Program-made: the position numbers and the translations under genes | Source: Betaproteobacteria bacterium | GTDB taxonomy: Bacteria; Pseudomonadota; Gammaproteobacteria; Burkholderiales; Rhodocyclaceae | Reading direction: 5' to 3' | Assembly: GCA_016703785.1 (NCBI GenBank) | Contig: JADJBM010000014.1 | Coordinates: 106,878-170,877, forward strand | Length of the DNA stretch: 64,000 nt | The notes under the pieces: model-generated | What the model saw: the letters and a program-made list of their open reading frames with translations, nothing else | What the model was told of the DNA's origin: nothing | Databases searched by the model: none | Part shown: piece by piece, positions 27,290 through 42,044 of the stretch | Numbering within the stretch: position 1 is the stretch's first letter | How the letters are laid out: each line of letters begins with the position of its first letter

Positions 27290-27970
27290 ATGAAAATCCT
27301 GATTGTCGAAGACGAACCGAAGACCGGCGACTACCTGAAGCAGGGATTGTCCGAGGCCGGCTTCGTGGCGGATCTGGCGCGCGACGGGCTGGATGGCATG
27401 CATGCCGCCTTGTCCGGCGACTATGATCTCGTCGTGCTGGATGTGATGCTGCCCGGCATCGACGGTTGGCAGGTGTTGCGTCAAATACGGCAATCGGGCG
27501 GGCACATGCCCGTCCTGTTCCTGACTGCCCGCGACCAGGTCGAGGATCGGGTGAAGGGACTGGAACTGGGCGCCGACGACTATCTTGTCAAGCCGTACGC
27601 CTTTTCCGAGCTTCTGGCACGGGTTCGCTCCCTGTTGCGCCGGGGCAAGGCAAAAGAACCGGAGACACTGAAAATTGCCGACCTGGAACTGGACCTGCTG
27701 CGGCGCCGGGTGACGCGCGCTGGCAGGCGCATCGATCTCACCGCCAAGGAATTCGCCCTGCTTGAGTTGCTGCTGCGCCGCCAGGGTGAGGTGTTGCCGC
27801 GATCGTTGATCGCCTCGCAGGTCTGGGACATGAATTTCGACAGCGACACCAACGTGATCGAGGTTGCCGTACGGCGCTTGCGGGCCAAGATCGACGACGA
27901 ATTCGAGCCCAAGCTGATCCGGACCGTCAGGGGGATGGGCTACGTGCTCGACATCCTCGAGCCTGCCTGA
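27290..27970 (+). CDS. cusR: OmpR-family copper response regulator (CusR-like)
   Basis: A 226-residue receiver plus winged-helix protein. The acidic pocket is in VEDE, the phospho-acceptor Asp in VVLDVMLPG, the conserved Lys in LVKPYAF, and the C-terminal OmpR-type wing in [12 protein letters not shown]. The start at 27290 (MKILIVEDE) follows the family; an ATG at 27251 would add 13 residues (His-containing) and has a better-spaced GGGGA, so it cannot be excluded. It overlaps the kinase gene by 1 bp (TGATG) and faces the metal-efflux operon. Confidence 0.9.
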   Translation: MKILIVEDEPKTGDYLKQGLSEAGFVADLARDGLDGMHAALSGDYDLVVLDVMLPGIDGWQVLRQIRQSGGHMPVLFLTARDQVEDRVKGLELGADDYLVKPYAFSELLARVRSLLRRGKAKEPETLKIADLELDLLRRRVTRAGRRIDLTAKEFALLELLLRRQGEVLPRSLIASQVWDMNFDSDTNVIEVAVRRLRAKIDDEFEPKLIRTVRGMGYVLDILEPA

Positions 27971-29373
27971 TGCGGATCGCCTCGATAACGGTTCGTCTGG
28001 CGCTGTTCTTCTCGACGGCCTCGCTGCTGGTCCTGCTGGCGATCGGCTACCTGATCGGCAATGCCGTCGGCAGGCATTTCGAGGAGCAGGATCTGCACGA
28101 GCTCCACGCCAAGCTGGTGCTGATCCGCCATGTCCTCGCAACGGTGCGCAGCCAGGGAGATCTCGATGAAGCCGGCAGGCGCCTGAATGAGGCATTGATC
28201 GGCCATCATGGCTTGTCGATCACGGTCCTGGGACCGCACCGCCGCGTTCTGTTCGCCTCGCGCGAGGCGGCTTTCCCGGACAATCTGCTGGAAAGCCGTC
28301 CATCGGACGAGCACATTCGGACTACGGATCTCGTGGTCTGGTCGAAAGGCGGCGAGACCTACCGGGGCATCGCCGCCGCAGCTTTCACGTCCATGCAGGA
28401 CATGCCCCCTGCCACGGCGCTGCTGGCACTCAACATTGGCCATCACCTCGAATTCATGTCAGCGTTCCGCAAGAGCCTCTGGCTGGCCATCGTGTCCGGC
28501 ATCCTGCTGACCGTGCTGCTCGGCTGGATCGCTGCGCGGCGAGGCCTGCTGCCGTTGCGGGACATGGTTCAGGTCGCTCATGGCATCTCGGCCAGCCGCC
28601 TCGACAGGCGGCTCCAGCTCGATGAGGTGCCGACCGAGCTCCTCGACCTGGCCACGGCCTTCAACCAGATGCTCGACCGCCTGCAGGACTCCTTCAAACG
28701 CCTGTCCGACTTTTCCTCCGACCTGGCGCACGAGCTGCGCACGCCGATCAGCAACCTGATGACGGAGTCCCAGGTGGTGCTCAGCCGCGCGCGATCCGCC
28801 GATGAGTATCGCGAGGTGCTCTATTCGAATCTGGAGGAATACGATCGCTTGGCCCGCATGATCAGCGACATGCTGTTTCTGGCAAAGGCCGACCATGGCC
28901 TGATCGCACTGCGCAGCGAACCGGTCGATCTGGCCAAAGAGGTACGCCAGCTCTTCGAGTTCTATGAGGCCTTGTCGGATGAGCAGGGGGTACGACTTGC
29001 TCTCGAGGGTGAGGGCATGGCCAACGGCGACGACCTGATGCTGCGCCGGGCGCTCAGCAATCTTCTCTCAAACGCCTTGCGCCACACACCGCGCGAAGGC
29101 GCCATCACGGTCAGCATTTCCCGGGCGAGCACAGGTGAAATGCTTATTGCGGTCGAGAATACAGGGCAGACAATCTCTCCGGAACATTTGCCGCGCCTCT
29201 TCGACCGTTTCTATCAGGTCGATCCATCCAGACACCGGACGCATGAAGGTGCCGGCCTCGGGCTGGCCATCACCAAGTCGATCATCGACGCGCACGGCGG
29301 CAAGATCAGCGTAACTTCTGAAAACGGCCTGACGCGATTCGTGATGGCTATCCCCGCCGTCACTCCACCGTAA
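27970..29373 (+). CDS. cusS: Heavy-metal sensor histidine kinase (CusS-like)
   Basis: A 467-residue membrane kinase. TM1 is at about 10-32, a periplasmic sensor domain at 33-168, TM2 at 168-190, then HAMP, H-box [10 protein letters not shown] (His254) and ATP-binding N and G boxes ([21 protein letters not shown]). It senses periplasmic metal and phosphorylates the adjacent regulator. Its stop codon overlaps the convergent glmS stop by 14 bp. Confidence 0.92.
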   Translation: MRIASITVRLALFFSTASLLVLLAIGYLIGNAVGRHFEEQDLHELHAKLVLIRHVLATVRSQGDLDEAGRRLNEALIGHHGLSITVLGPHRRVLFASREAAFPDNLLESRPSDEHIRTTDLVVWSKGGETYRGIAAAAFTSMQDMPPATALLALNIGHHLEFMSAFRKSLWLAIVSGILLTVLLGWIAARRGLLPLRDMVQVAHGISASRLDRRLQLDEVPTELLDLATAFNQMLDRLQDSFKRLSDFSSDLAHELRTPISNLMTESQVVLSRARSADEYREVLYSNLEEYDRLARMISDMLFLAKADHGLIALRSEPVDLAKEVRQLFEFYEALSDEQGVRLALEGEGMANGDDLMLRRALSNLLSNALRHTPREGAITVSISRASTGEMLIAVENTGQTISPEHLPRLFDRFYQVDPSRHRTHEGAGLGLAITKSIIDAHGGKISVTSENGLTRFVMAIPAVTPP

Positions 29374-31180
29374 CTGACTTGGCCAGGTTCCTCGGCTTGT
29401 CCACGTCGGTGCCCTTGACCAGGGCGGCATGGTAGGCAAGGAGCTGCAGCGGCACGACGTGCAGCACCGGCGAGAGCAGGCCGTAGTGCTCGGGCATGTT
29501 AATGATGTGCACGCCCTCGGATTCGGGGATTTCGCTTCCGGCATCGGCGAGCACGAACAACTCGCCGCCGCGGGCGCGCACTTCCTGCAGGTTGGACTTG
29601 AGCTTCTCCAGCAGAGCGTCGTTGGGCGCCACGGCAACCACGGGCATGTCCCCGTCCACCAAAGCCAGCGGACCGTGCTTGAGTTCACCGGCCGGGTAGG
29701 CCTCGGCATGGATGTAGGAAATTTCCTTGAGCTTCAACGCGCCTTCCAGCGCAATGGGGTAGTGCATGCCGCGGCCAAGGAACAGGGCGTGCTGCTTGCC
29801 GGCAAACAGCCGCGCCCACCCGGCGATTTCGTTTTCGAGCTCGATCGCGCGGCCAACCGCCAACGGCAGGTGGCGCATGGCCGCCAGGTGCGCGGCTTCC
29901 TCCTTCGCGTCGATGCGGCCATTCAACTTGGCCAGCGTCACCGCCAGCAGGAACAAGGCGGCCAGCTGCGTCGTGAAAGCCTTGGTCGAGGCGACGCCGA
30001 TCTCGGGCCCGGCGCGGGTGAGGAATTTCAGCGCGGCTTCGCGCACGATGGCCGATTCGGGCACGTTGCAGATGGCAAGGGTGCGGGACTGACCGAGGAT
30101 GCGCGCATGCTTGAGCGCCGCCAGCGTGTCGGCCGTCTCGCCGGACTGCGAAATCGCCACCACCAGCGCTTCCGGATTCGGCACCGACACGCGGTAGCGG
30201 TACTCGCTGGCAATCTCCACGTTGCAGGGAATGCCGGCCAGCCGCTCGATCCAGTAGCGCGCCGTCAGCCCGGCATGGAAGCTGGTACCGCAGGCGAGGA
30301 TGAGCACGCTCTTGGCGTCGGCCAGCATCTGCTCGGCGCCGACGCCGAACAACTGTGGCGAGACGGAATGCGCCGCGCCGATCATCTCGAGCGTGTTGGC
30401 CAGCGCCTGCGGCTGCTCGAAGATTTCCTTCTGCATGTAGTGCCGGTATTGGCCCAACTCGACGGCATCCGCCGAAAGCGTGCTTTCGTGGCGTGGCCGC
30501 TCGACGGGCGAACCGTCGGCGCGAACGATGCGTACGCCGCTGCGGGCGATCTCGGCGATATCGCCGTCTTCCAGGTAGATCATGGTGCGCGTCACCTGCA
30601 GCAGCGCGGCGGTGTCCGATGCGGCGTAATGCCCGTCCTCGCCCAATCCGAGCAGCAGCGGCGCGCCGTGCCGGGCGACGACCACCCGGTGCGGTTCCTT
30701 TTCCGAGAGAACGGCGATGGCATAGGCGCCCACCAGTTCGGCGCAGGCCGCGCGCACGGCAGCCAGCAGATCGGCCTGCGACTTCTGCTTGTGCTCGATG
30801 AGATGGGCGATGACTTCGGTGTCGGTCTCCGAAGCGAAGGCATAGCCCAGGCCGGCGAGCCGGGCCTTGATTTCCTCGAAATTCTCGATGATGCCGTTAT
30901 GCACCACTGCCAGGCCACCTGACACGTGGGGATGGGCATTGCGCTCGGAGGGCACGCCATGGGTGGCCCAGCGCGTATGGGCAATGCCGCTGCCTGCCGA
31001 CAATCCATCCGCGCGCGTCGCCAGTTCGGCCACGCGGCCAACCGCACGCAACCTGTGCATGCCGCCGTTGTGCACGGCGAGTCCTGCCGAATCGTAGCCG
31101 CGATATTCGAGCTTGCGCAGGCCTTCGATCAGGATAGGTACGATGTTGCGGTCGGCGACCGCTGCGACGATGCCGCACAT
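29360..31180 (-). CDS. glmS: Glutamine-fructose-6-phosphate aminotransferase (isomerising)
   Basis: A 606-residue enzyme making glucosamine-6-phosphate from fructose-6-phosphate and glutamine, the first step of UDP-GlcNAc synthesis. The start at 31180 gives MCGIVAAV, placing the nucleophile Cys at position 2 as required; the upstream in-frame extension is not used. Two SIS sugar-isomerase domains follow the glutaminase domain ([24 protein letters not shown]), and the C-terminus KSVTVE is the usual one. GGAGGGG, from repeat B, lies 8-9 bp before the start. The gene is last in the order glmU-glmS on the minus strand. Confidence 0.97.
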   Translation of the reverse strand: MCGIVAAVADRNIVPILIEGLRKLEYRGYDSAGLAVHNGGMHRLRAVGRVAELATRADGLSAGSGIAHTRWATHGVPSERNAHPHVSGGLAVVHNGIIENFEEIKARLAGLGYAFASETDTEVIAHLIEHKQKSQADLLAAVRAACAELVGAYAIAVLSEKEPHRVVVARHGAPLLLGLGEDGHYAASDTAALLQVTRTMIYLEDGDIAEIARSGVRIVRADGSPVERPRHESTLSADAVELGQYRHYMQKEIFEQPQALANTLEMIGAAHSVSPQLFGVGAEQMLADAKSVLILACGTSFHAGLTARYWIERLAGIPCNVEIASEYRYRVSVPNPEALVVAISQSGETADTLAALKHARILGQSRTLAICNVPESAIVREAALKFLTRAGPEIGVASTKAFTTQLAALFLLAVTLAKLNGRIDAKEEAAHLAAMRHLPLAVGRAIELENEIAGWARLFAGKQHALFLGRGMHYPIALEGALKLKEISYIHAEAYPAGELKHGPLALVDGDMPVVAVAPNDALLEKLKSNLQEVRARGGELFVLADAGSEIPESEGVHIINMPEHYGLLSPVLHVVPLQLLAYHAALVKGTDVDKPRNLAKSVTVE

Positions 31181-31185
31181 GATTA

Positions 31186-31295
31186 TTGCCCCTCCGCCGG
31201 GCCGCCCCAAGGAGGGGCCGTCCAAATACGGAGCGGGCGCAGCCCGCGAACTTCAGTCACCCCCTTCCGCGGGAAGGGGGTTGGGGGGAAGGCCG
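31186..31295 (-). repeat. Dispersed repeat B, copy 2, filling the glmU-glmS gap
   Basis: On the plus strand the order is: GC-rich block (GCCGGGCCGCCCCAAGGAG), hairpin GCGGGC-gca-GCCCGC at 31233-31247, GAACTTCAGTCA, hairpin CCCCCTTCC-gcg-GGAAGGGGG at 31260-31280, then TTGGGGGGAAGG up to the glmU stop. It matches 34222-34336 element by element. On the coding strand its far end supplies GGAGGGG, the ribosome site of glmS. Confidence 0.8.
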
Positions 31296-32651
31296 TCATT
31301 TCTTTTTCTGTGGGCGCTTCCAGCCCGGCACGGTCAACTGCCTCACGCGCGTGATGGTGAGTTTGTCGGCTGGCGCATCCTCGGTCAGCGTGGTGCCGGC
31401 GCCCAGCGTGGCGCCGCGGCCGACTGTAACGGGAGCAACGAGCTGGGTGTCGGAGCCGATGAAAACGTCGTCCTCGATCACCGTGCGATGCTTGTTAGCA
31501 CCGTCGTAATTGCAGGTGATGGTGCCGGCGCCGACATTGACGTTGCGGCCGACCGTGGCGTCACCTATGTAGGCAAGATGATTCGCCTTGGAGCGATCGG
31601 CCACCGTGCTGTTCTTCACCTCGACGAAATTGCCGATGTGGACGTCCTCGCCCAGCTTGGTGCCGGGGCGCAGGCGCGCGTAGGGCCCAATGATGCAGCC
31701 GGACCCGGCTTCGGCATCCTCGATGTGGCTGAAGGGAGCGATGCGCGTGCCGGCGCCAATGACGGCATTGCGCAGCACGCAGTGCGCGCCGACCTCGACG
31801 CCATCGCCGAGGATGACGCGGCCCTCGAACACGCAGTTCACGTCGATCGTCACGTCACGCCCGCAGTCGAGTTCCCCGCGCACGTCGATCCGGTCCGGGT
31901 CGAGCAACGTGACGCCCTGCTCCATAAGCAGCAGCGCGTTGCGGTACTGATGGATGCGCTCCAGTTCGGCCAGCTGCACCTTGCTGTTCACGCCGAGCAC
32001 TTCCCAGGATGCGTCGGGTTGCGTCGTTGCCACCGGCATGCCTTCGTCGATCGCCAGCCGTACGATGTCGGTCAGGTAATACTCGCCCTGCGCGTTGTTG
32101 TTGTCCAAGGAAGGCAGCCAGCGCAAGAGCGCCGACGTCGGCGCGACCATAAAACCCGTGTTGATCTCGGACAGGGCGCGCTCCTCGTCGGAGGCATCCC
32201 GCTCCTCGACGATGCGCAGGACGCGCCCCCCTTCGTCGCGCACGATGCGGCCATAGCCGTCCGGCTCATCAAGGTCCTCCGTCAGGATGCCGAGGCCGGG
32301 GCCGGCCAGTTCGGTCAATCGCGACAGGGTCGCCGCGCCGATCAGCGGCACGTCGCCATAGAGCACCAGCGTCGGCGCGCCTGCCTCGAGGAAAGTCAGC
32401 GTCTGCAGGACGGCGTGTCCCGTGCCCAGTTGCGGCTCCTGCCTGACCCAGACGAGGTCGTCGGCATCGAGCGCCTCGCGCACCGCCTCGCCGCCGTGGC
32501 CGTAGACAACGCAGATTCGTTCCGCCCCCAGTTCGCGCGCCGTATCCAGCACGTGGGCCAGCAACGGACGACCGCCCAGGCGATGGAGCACCTTGGGCAG
32601 ATCGGAGCGCATGCGCTTGCCCTGGCCGGCGGCGAGGATGACGACGTTCAT
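31296..32651 (-). CDS. glmU: Bifunctional GlmU (UDP-GlcNAc pyrophosphorylase / GlcN-1-P acetyltransferase)
   Basis: A 451-residue enzyme. The N-terminal nucleotidyltransferase starts [17 protein letters not shown] (LAAGxGxRM motif), and the C-terminal left-handed beta-helix shows hexapeptide repeats (for example [22 protein letters not shown]). It makes UDP-GlcNAc for peptidoglycan and LPS. The start at 32651 fits the family; the in-frame upstream stretch crosses a terminator. The Lys-rich end KRPQKKK abuts repeat B. Confidence 0.97.
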   Translation of the reverse strand: MNVVILAAGQGKRMRSDLPKVLHRLGGRPLLAHVLDTARELGAERICVVYGHGGEAVREALDADDLVWVRQEPQLGTGHAVLQTLTFLEAGAPTLVLYGDVPLIGAATLSRLTELAGPGLGILTEDLDEPDGYGRIVRDEGGRVLRIVEERDASDEERALSEINTGFMVAPTSALLRWLPSLDNNNAQGEYYLTDIVRLAIDEGMPVATTQPDASWEVLGVNSKVQLAELERIHQYRNALLLMEQGVTLLDPDRIDVRGELDCGRDVTIDVNCVFEGRVILGDGVEVGAHCVLRNAVIGAGTRIAPFSHIEDAEAGSGCIIGPYARLRPGTKLGEDVHIGNFVEVKNSTVADRSKANHLAYIGDATVGRNVNVGAGTITCNYDGANKHRTVIEDDVFIGSDTQLVAPVTVGRGATLGAGTTLTEDAPADKLTITRVRQLTVPGWKRPQKKK

Positions 32652-32715
32652 GACGTGAGGATCGGGCTTCGAAGGGAAAATTCTAACATGCAGCCCTGCC
32701 GACCCTGAAACGACA

Positions 32716-32735
32716 AGGGCGGCCGCAGCCGCCCT
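32716..32735 (-). terminator. Hairpin downstream of gltD
   Basis: Perfect stem AGGGCGGC/GCCGCCCT with a 4-base loop. In the gltD direction it is followed by a weakly T-rich run (TTGTCGTTT). A probable intrinsic terminator separating gltBD from glmU. Confidence 0.6.
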
Positions 32736-32752
32736 GTTTGCCAGCTGACGCG

Positions 32753-34216
32753 TCAGCGAGGCAGGGACGAGGCCCCAATGAGGAATTCGTCGACGGCGCG
32801 AGCGCATTGCCGTCCCTCACGAATAGCCCAAACAACCAAGGATTGCCCGCGGCGCATGTCGCCGGCCGCGAAGACCTTGCCGACATTCGTCTTGTAGCAG
32901 CCTTCTCCATCCGTCGTGGCGCTGGCGTTGCCGCGAGCGTCCTTGGCTACGCCGAAGGCATCGATCACACCGCCGATGGGAGATACGAATCCCATGGCGA
33001 GGAAGGCCAGGTCGGCCTTGACGATGAACTCGCTGCCGGGAATCTCGATCATCTTCCCGCCCTGCCATTCAAGACGGACGACCTTGAGCGCCTTGAGTTT
33101 CCCCTTCTCGCCGATGAATTCCTTGGTGGCGACGGACCAGTCGCGGCTGCAGCCTTCTTCGTGGGAAGAAGAGGTGCGCAACTTCATCGGCCAGTAGGGC
33201 CAGGTGAGCGGGCCGTTTTCCTTATCCGGGGGTTGCGGCAGCAGTTCGAATTGGGTGACCGACGCAGCGCCATGGCGATTCGAGGTGCCGACACAATCCG
33301 AACCCGTGTCGCCGCCGCCGATGACGACGACGTGCTTGCCCTTTGCCGAAATCGGGTTCCGCCCCTCTCCCGCCACTTCCTTGTTCTGCGGAATGAGGAA
33401 TTCCAGAGCGAAGTGCACCCCGGCCAGGTCGCGGCCCGGCACCGGCAGGTCGCGCGGATGCTCGGCGCCGCCGGCCAGGACGACCGCATCGAAGTCCTTC
33501 ACCAGTTTGTCCGCCGGGATGGTCTTCGCCGCGTCGTTCGCCACGCCTTGCGGCAGGGCCGATCCGGTCACCATCACGCCGGGCGCAAATTTGACGCCCT
33601 CGGCCTCAAGCTGGGCCATGCGCCAGTCGATCAGGCGCTTGTCGAGCTTGAAATCGGGGATGCCATAGCGCATCAGGCCGCCGATGCGGCTGTTCTTCTC
33701 GAACACGGTGACATGGTGACCGACGCGGGCCAGCTGTTGAGCGCAGGCCAGGCCGGCGGGGCCGGAGCCGACGACAGCGACCTTCTTGCCGGTCTTCCTC
33801 GGCGGCGGTTGCGGTCGCACCCAGCCGTTTTCGCCGGCCTTGTCGATGATGGCATGCTCGATCGACTTGATGCCGACAGGGTCGGTGTTGATGTTCAGCG
33901 TGCAGGCCGTCTCGCAAGGCGCGGGGCAGATTCGGCCGGTCACTTCGGGAAAGTTGTTGGTCGAGTGCAGCACTTCGATGGCCTGCTTCCAGTTGCCGCG
34001 ATAGACCAGGTCGTTCCAGTCCGGAATGATGTTGTTCACCGGGCAACCGCTCGAGCAGAACGGGATGCCGCAGTCCATGCAGCGCGCACCCTGCTGGGCG
34101 GCCTGATCGTCAGTCAGGTGGTGTACGAACTCCTTGTAATGCTTCAGGCGCGCTTCCTTGGCCTCGTAGGCCTCGGACAGACGCTGGAACTCCATGAATC
34201 CGGTTGGCTTACCCAT
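32753..34216 (-). CDS. gltD: Glutamate synthase small subunit
   Basis: A 487-residue flavoprotein that passes electrons from NADPH to the large subunit. N-terminal cysteine clusters for 4Fe-4S centres are seen ([14 protein letters not shown], then CPAPCETAC), followed by an FAD dinucleotide fold ([12 protein letters not shown]) and a second nucleotide fold (GGGDTGSDC). The start at 34216 (MGKPTGF) is the family start. It follows gltB, separated by a repeat B copy. Confidence 0.97.
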   Translation of the reverse strand: MGKPTGFMEFQRLSEAYEAKEARLKHYKEFVHHLTDDQAAQQGARCMDCGIPFCSSGCPVNNIIPDWNDLVYRGNWKQAIEVLHSTNNFPEVTGRICPAPCETACTLNINTDPVGIKSIEHAIIDKAGENGWVRPQPPPRKTGKKVAVVGSGPAGLACAQQLARVGHHVTVFEKNSRIGGLMRYGIPDFKLDKRLIDWRMAQLEAEGVKFAPGVMVTGSALPQGVANDAAKTIPADKLVKDFDAVVLAGGAEHPRDLPVPGRDLAGVHFALEFLIPQNKEVAGEGRNPISAKGKHVVVIGGGDTGSDCVGTSNRHGAASVTQFELLPQPPDKENGPLTWPYWPMKLRTSSSHEEGCSRDWSVATKEFIGEKGKLKALKVVRLEWQGGKMIEIPGSEFIVKADLAFLAMGFVSPIGGVIDAFGVAKDARGNASATTDGEGCYKTNVGKVFAAGDMRRGQSLVVWAIREGRQCARAVDEFLIGASSLPR

Positions 34217-34221
34217 TTGCC

Positions 34222-34336
34222 GTCTCCGCCGGACCGCCCCAAGGAGACGGCCATTCAATACCCGGAAGCCACGCGCAGCGTGGCTGAACTTGCGTCACCC
34301 CTTTCCTCGGGAAAAGGGTCGGGGAAAAGGTTGTAC
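34222..34336 (-). repeat. Dispersed repeat B, copy 3, filling the gltB-gltD gap
   Basis: Same element order as the copy at 31186: GC-rich block (GCCGGACCGCCCCAAGGAG), hairpin GCCACGC-gca-GCGTGGC at 34268-34284, GAACTTGCGTCA, imperfect hairpin around CCCCTTTCC/GGAAAAGGG, then GGGGAAAAGG up to the gltB stop. Its far end supplies CGGAGAC, the only ribosome-site-like sequence before gltD. Confidence 0.8.
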
Positions 34337-38989
<4,653 letters not shown>

Positions 38990-39252
38990 CTCTCTTTCCT
39001 CGATACTGGTGCCAAACTTCGTTCCTTGGCACAAATCTTCTCCAGCCGGTCAGCAGGAGCGCCCTCCCATGCCTGATCGGCACGCGGGCCGCGATCGTCA
39101 AAAAAGCCGGCGCAAGGCGGGGCGCACCGGCTTCTTCCAAACCGTTCGGGCGAACCAAGAAATATACCGTCAAACGACGGCTTCTTCAAGAAGGAATGTT
39201 TCTGGGCGGAATGCGCCGATTTATTCAGGTTGGTGCTGCAGAATTTCTACGA

Positions 39253-40374
39253 TCAGATCTCGCCCACCGCGAATAAACGCCGATGCTCGCGTATGGCATA
39301 GCGATCCGTCATGCCGGCCACGTAGTCAGCAATGGCCCGCGGCTTGTCGGTATTTGCCATCTCCAGGTACTGCGGCGGCAGCAATCGCGGATCCTCAATG
39401 AAGGCGCCGAAGAGATCGATGATGATCCGGCGCGCCTTGTTCGTCATGCGCAGCACCTGAAAATGCTGATACAGATTGACGCGCAGGAAATGCTTGAGCT
39501 CGCGGTGCTCAGCGTGCATACCGACGCTGAAGGCGGCAAGAGGGGGTGCTTCTCTCACATCGGCGAGCGTATGGACGCCGGCAGCGACAATGTTCCGGCT
39601 CGTCTCCTCGATCAGATCCACCGCCAGCGAATTGATCATGCGACGCACCGTTTCGTGAATCAGTCGGCGGCCGCCTATCTGCGGATAGTCATGTCTCACA
39701 ATTGCCGCATGGCGCGCCCAGATGCCGACCGCATCAAGCTGCCCCAGGTCCACCAGGCCGGATCGCAGGCCATCGTCCACGTCATGGTTGTTGTAGCCGA
39801 TTTCATCGGCCAGGTTGCACAACTGGGCCTCTAGGGAGGGCTGCGTACCGTCGATAAAGCGCCGGCCGAGTGCCCCCAACTCCCGGGCTTTCTTCGGCGC
39901 GCAGTGCTTGAGGATGCCTTCCCGCGTTTCGTAGGTCAGATTGAGGCCGTCGAACGCGCCATATCGCTCCTCGAGCAGATCAACGGTTCGCAGACTCTGC
40001 AGGTTGTGCTCGAAGCCGCCATGCTCGCGCATGCAGTCGTTAAGTGCATCCTGCCCGGCATGGCCGAATGGGGTATGGCCGAGATCATGGGAGAGTGCGA
40101 TGGCTTCGGCCAGGTCCTCATTAAGATGCATCGCACGCGCCAGGGTACGGGCGATCTGCGCCACCTCGATGCTGTGCGTCAGGCGCGTTCGAAAGAGATC
40201 GCCTTCGTGATTGACGAAGACCTGCGTCTTGTACTCGAGGCGTCGGAATGCGGTGGAATGGACGACGCGGTCCCGGTCGCGCTGGTATTCGCTGCGCGCA
40301 GTGGGCGCCCGCTCCGGGTGCAGTCTCCCCAGGGAATTCGATTCACTGACGGCATGGGGCGCAAGGTCAGCCAT
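39253..40374 (-). CDS. dgt: dGTPase-like deoxynucleotide triphosphohydrolase
   Basis: A 373-residue HD-superfamily enzyme that hydrolyses dGTP to deoxyguanosine and triphosphate. The metal site is visible as [21 protein letters not shown] and [13 protein letters not shown]. The start MADLAPH at 40374 overlaps the end of aroB by 8 bp, so translation is coupled. It is the last gene of the aroK-aroB-dgt unit. Confidence 0.93.
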   Translation of the reverse strand: MADLAPHAVSESNSLGRLHPERAPTARSEYQRDRDRVVHSTAFRRLEYKTQVFVNHEGDLFRTRLTHSIEVAQIARTLARAMHLNEDLAEAIALSHDLGHTPFGHAGQDALNDCMREHGGFEHNLQSLRTVDLLEERYGAFDGLNLTYETREGILKHCAPKKARELGALGRRFIDGTQPSLEAQLCNLADEIGYNNHDVDDGLRSGLVDLGQLDAVGIWARHAAIVRHDYPQIGGRRLIHETVRRMINSLAVDLIEETSRNIVAAGVHTLADVREAPPLAAFSVGMHAEHRELKHFLRVNLYQHFQVLRMTNKARRIIIDLFGAFIEDPRLLPPQYLEMANTDKPRAIADYVAGMTDRYAIREHRRLFAVGEI

Positions 40375-41452
40375 TGCAGCACGCCTCGATGGCGGCACGG
40401 ACATCCGCCACACTGGCCTCGGCGCTGATGACCCCCCCGCCGATCTTCCTGAGCAGGACCAGTCGCATTTTCCCCGAGGCGACCTTCTTGTCCAGAGCCA
40501 TCAGTTCCAAATAACGGCCCGCTCCCAAGGCAGGCCCCTGCGTCGGCAAGCCCGCCCTTTGCAGCAATGCCGAGGTTCTGGCGAACTCGTCGTCGGATAG
40601 CCAGCCGAGGCGGCGGGAAAGTTCTGCGGCCATCACGGTGCCTGCCGCGACGGCCTCTCCATGCAGCCAGTTGCCAAAACCCAGGCCCGCCTCGATGGCG
40701 TGACCAAACGTATGGCCGAGGTTGAGCAGAGCACGGACACCGGATTCGCGCTCATCCTGCGCCACGATCTCGGCCTTGTTGGCGCAGGAGCGCTCGATGG
40801 CGTATATGAGCGCCTCGGTATCCCGGGCCAGCAATTTGTCGATGTTCGACTCGATCCAATCAAAAAAGACCGGGTCGCGGATCAGGCCGTACTTGATCAC
40901 TTCTGCCAGACCGGCGCACAACTCCCGGTCGGGCAGGGTGATCAGGGTGTCTGTATCGGCCAGCACCAACCGCGGCTGATGAAACGCCCCGATCATGTTC
41001 TTGCCGAGCGGGTGGTTGATGCCGGTCTTGCCCCCCACCGAGGAGTCAACCTGGGCCAACAGGGTGGTTGGCAGTTGTATGAAGGGGACGCCACGCTGGT
41101 ACGTGGCGGCGGCGAAGCCGGCTAGGTCGCCTATGACCCCACCGCCCAGCGCGATGATCGTGGTCGCGCGCTCGCAACGGTTGTCCAGAAGTGCGTCATA
41201 AATGCGATTCAGCGTCTGCCAGTTCTTTTGCGCCTCCCCGTCGGGAAGAACGATTTCCGTCAAGCGAACACCTTTCTCGCGCAATCCCCGCGAGACATCC
41301 GCCAAATACAGAGGGGCTACGATTTCGTTGCTGACGATCGCAGCCAGCGGCGCCTTCAAATGTGCATGAATCAGATCCGGTCTGGCCAGCAGGCCGGCGC
41401 CGATGTGGATGGGATAGCTTCGTGCATCAAGCGCAACAGTCAAAGATCGCAT
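40367..41452 (-). CDS. aroB: 3-dehydroquinate synthase
   Basis: A 361-residue NAD-dependent enzyme of the shikimate pathway, converting DAHP to 3-dehydroquinate. The NAD-binding GGGVIGD motif, the [19 protein letters not shown] metal/substrate region (shown as [11 protein letters not shown] and VGGKTGIN) and HGEAVA are intact. It overlaps aroK by 13 bp, the usual arrangement. Confidence 0.97.
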   Translation of the reverse strand: MRSLTVALDARSYPIHIGAGLLARPDLIHAHLKAPLAAIVSNEIVAPLYLADVSRGLREKGVRLTEIVLPDGEAQKNWQTLNRIYDALLDNRCERATTIIALGGGVIGDLAGFAAATYQRGVPFIQLPTTLLAQVDSSVGGKTGINHPLGKNMIGAFHQPRLVLADTDTLITLPDRELCAGLAEVIKYGLIRDPVFFDWIESNIDKLLARDTEALIYAIERSCANKAEIVAQDERESGVRALLNLGHTFGHAIEAGLGFGNWLHGEAVAAGTVMAAELSRRLGWLSDDEFARTSALLQRAGLPTQGPALGAGRYLELMALDKKVASGKMRLVLLRKIGGGVISAEASVADVRAAIEACCNG

Positions 41453-41967
41453 TTTTCCCGGATTTCCTGCTCGAGTTGGCGTGCCGCAACCGACGGAGTG
41501 CGCCGTCCTCCCTCGAATATGATATCAGCCACTTCACGGTAGAGCGGATCGCGTATAGCGTAAAGCTCGCGCAGCTTGCCCAGGGGATTGGGCACTTGCA
41601 GTAATGGGCGGTTGCGGTCGTGCTGCGTGCGTGCGTACAACTCTTCGGGCGGCGCGCACAGATAAATCACCAGGCCGGTAGCGATAAGGCGCTTTCTGTT
41701 CTCCGGGTCGAGCACTGCGCCGCCACCCGTGGCCAGCACCAGCCCCCTCTCGACTGCCAGTTCCTGTAGCACTTGGGATTCCCGGCGACGAAAGCCCGGC
41801 TCACCCTCGATTTCGAAGATCAACGGAATGCGTACGCCGGTACGCGCCTCGACTTCATGGTCGCAATCGACGAAGCGCATCTTCAGACGCCGCGCGAGTT
41901 GCCGACCGATCGTCGTCTTGCCCGCACCCATCATGCCCACAAAATAAATGTTCTCGCAGGATTTCAC
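41440..41967 (-). CDS. aroK: Shikimate kinase
   Basis: A 175-residue P-loop kinase phosphorylating shikimate at O3. Walker [10 protein letters not shown] is at residues 11-19, the [11 protein letters not shown] substrate region follows, and the adenine lid contains [11 protein letters not shown]. It begins 77 bp downstream of pilQ, past a strong hairpin. Confidence 0.96.
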   Translation of the reverse strand: MKSCENIYFVGMMGAGKTTIGRQLARRLKMRFVDCDHEVEARTGVRIPLIFEIEGEPGFRRRESQVLQELAVERGLVLATGGGAVLDPENRKRLIATGLVIYLCAPPEELYARTQHDRNRPLLQVPNPLGKLRELYAIRDPLYREVADIIFEGGRRTPSVAARQLEQEIREKCDL

Positions 41968-42000
41968 GTCAAGATTTTATCAGTCAGGTATGGCGGCGCG

Positions 42001-42027
42001 AAAAAAAGGCCGGCTAGGCCGGCCTTT
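42001..42027 (-). terminator. Strong intrinsic terminator after pilQ
   Basis: Stem AAAGGCCGGC/GCCGGCCTTT (10 bp) with a 3-base loop, followed on the minus strand by a run of seven T. It should end pilMNOPQ transcription before aroK. Confidence 0.88.
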
Positions 42028-42044
42028 GATCGAATCCGTCAGGG

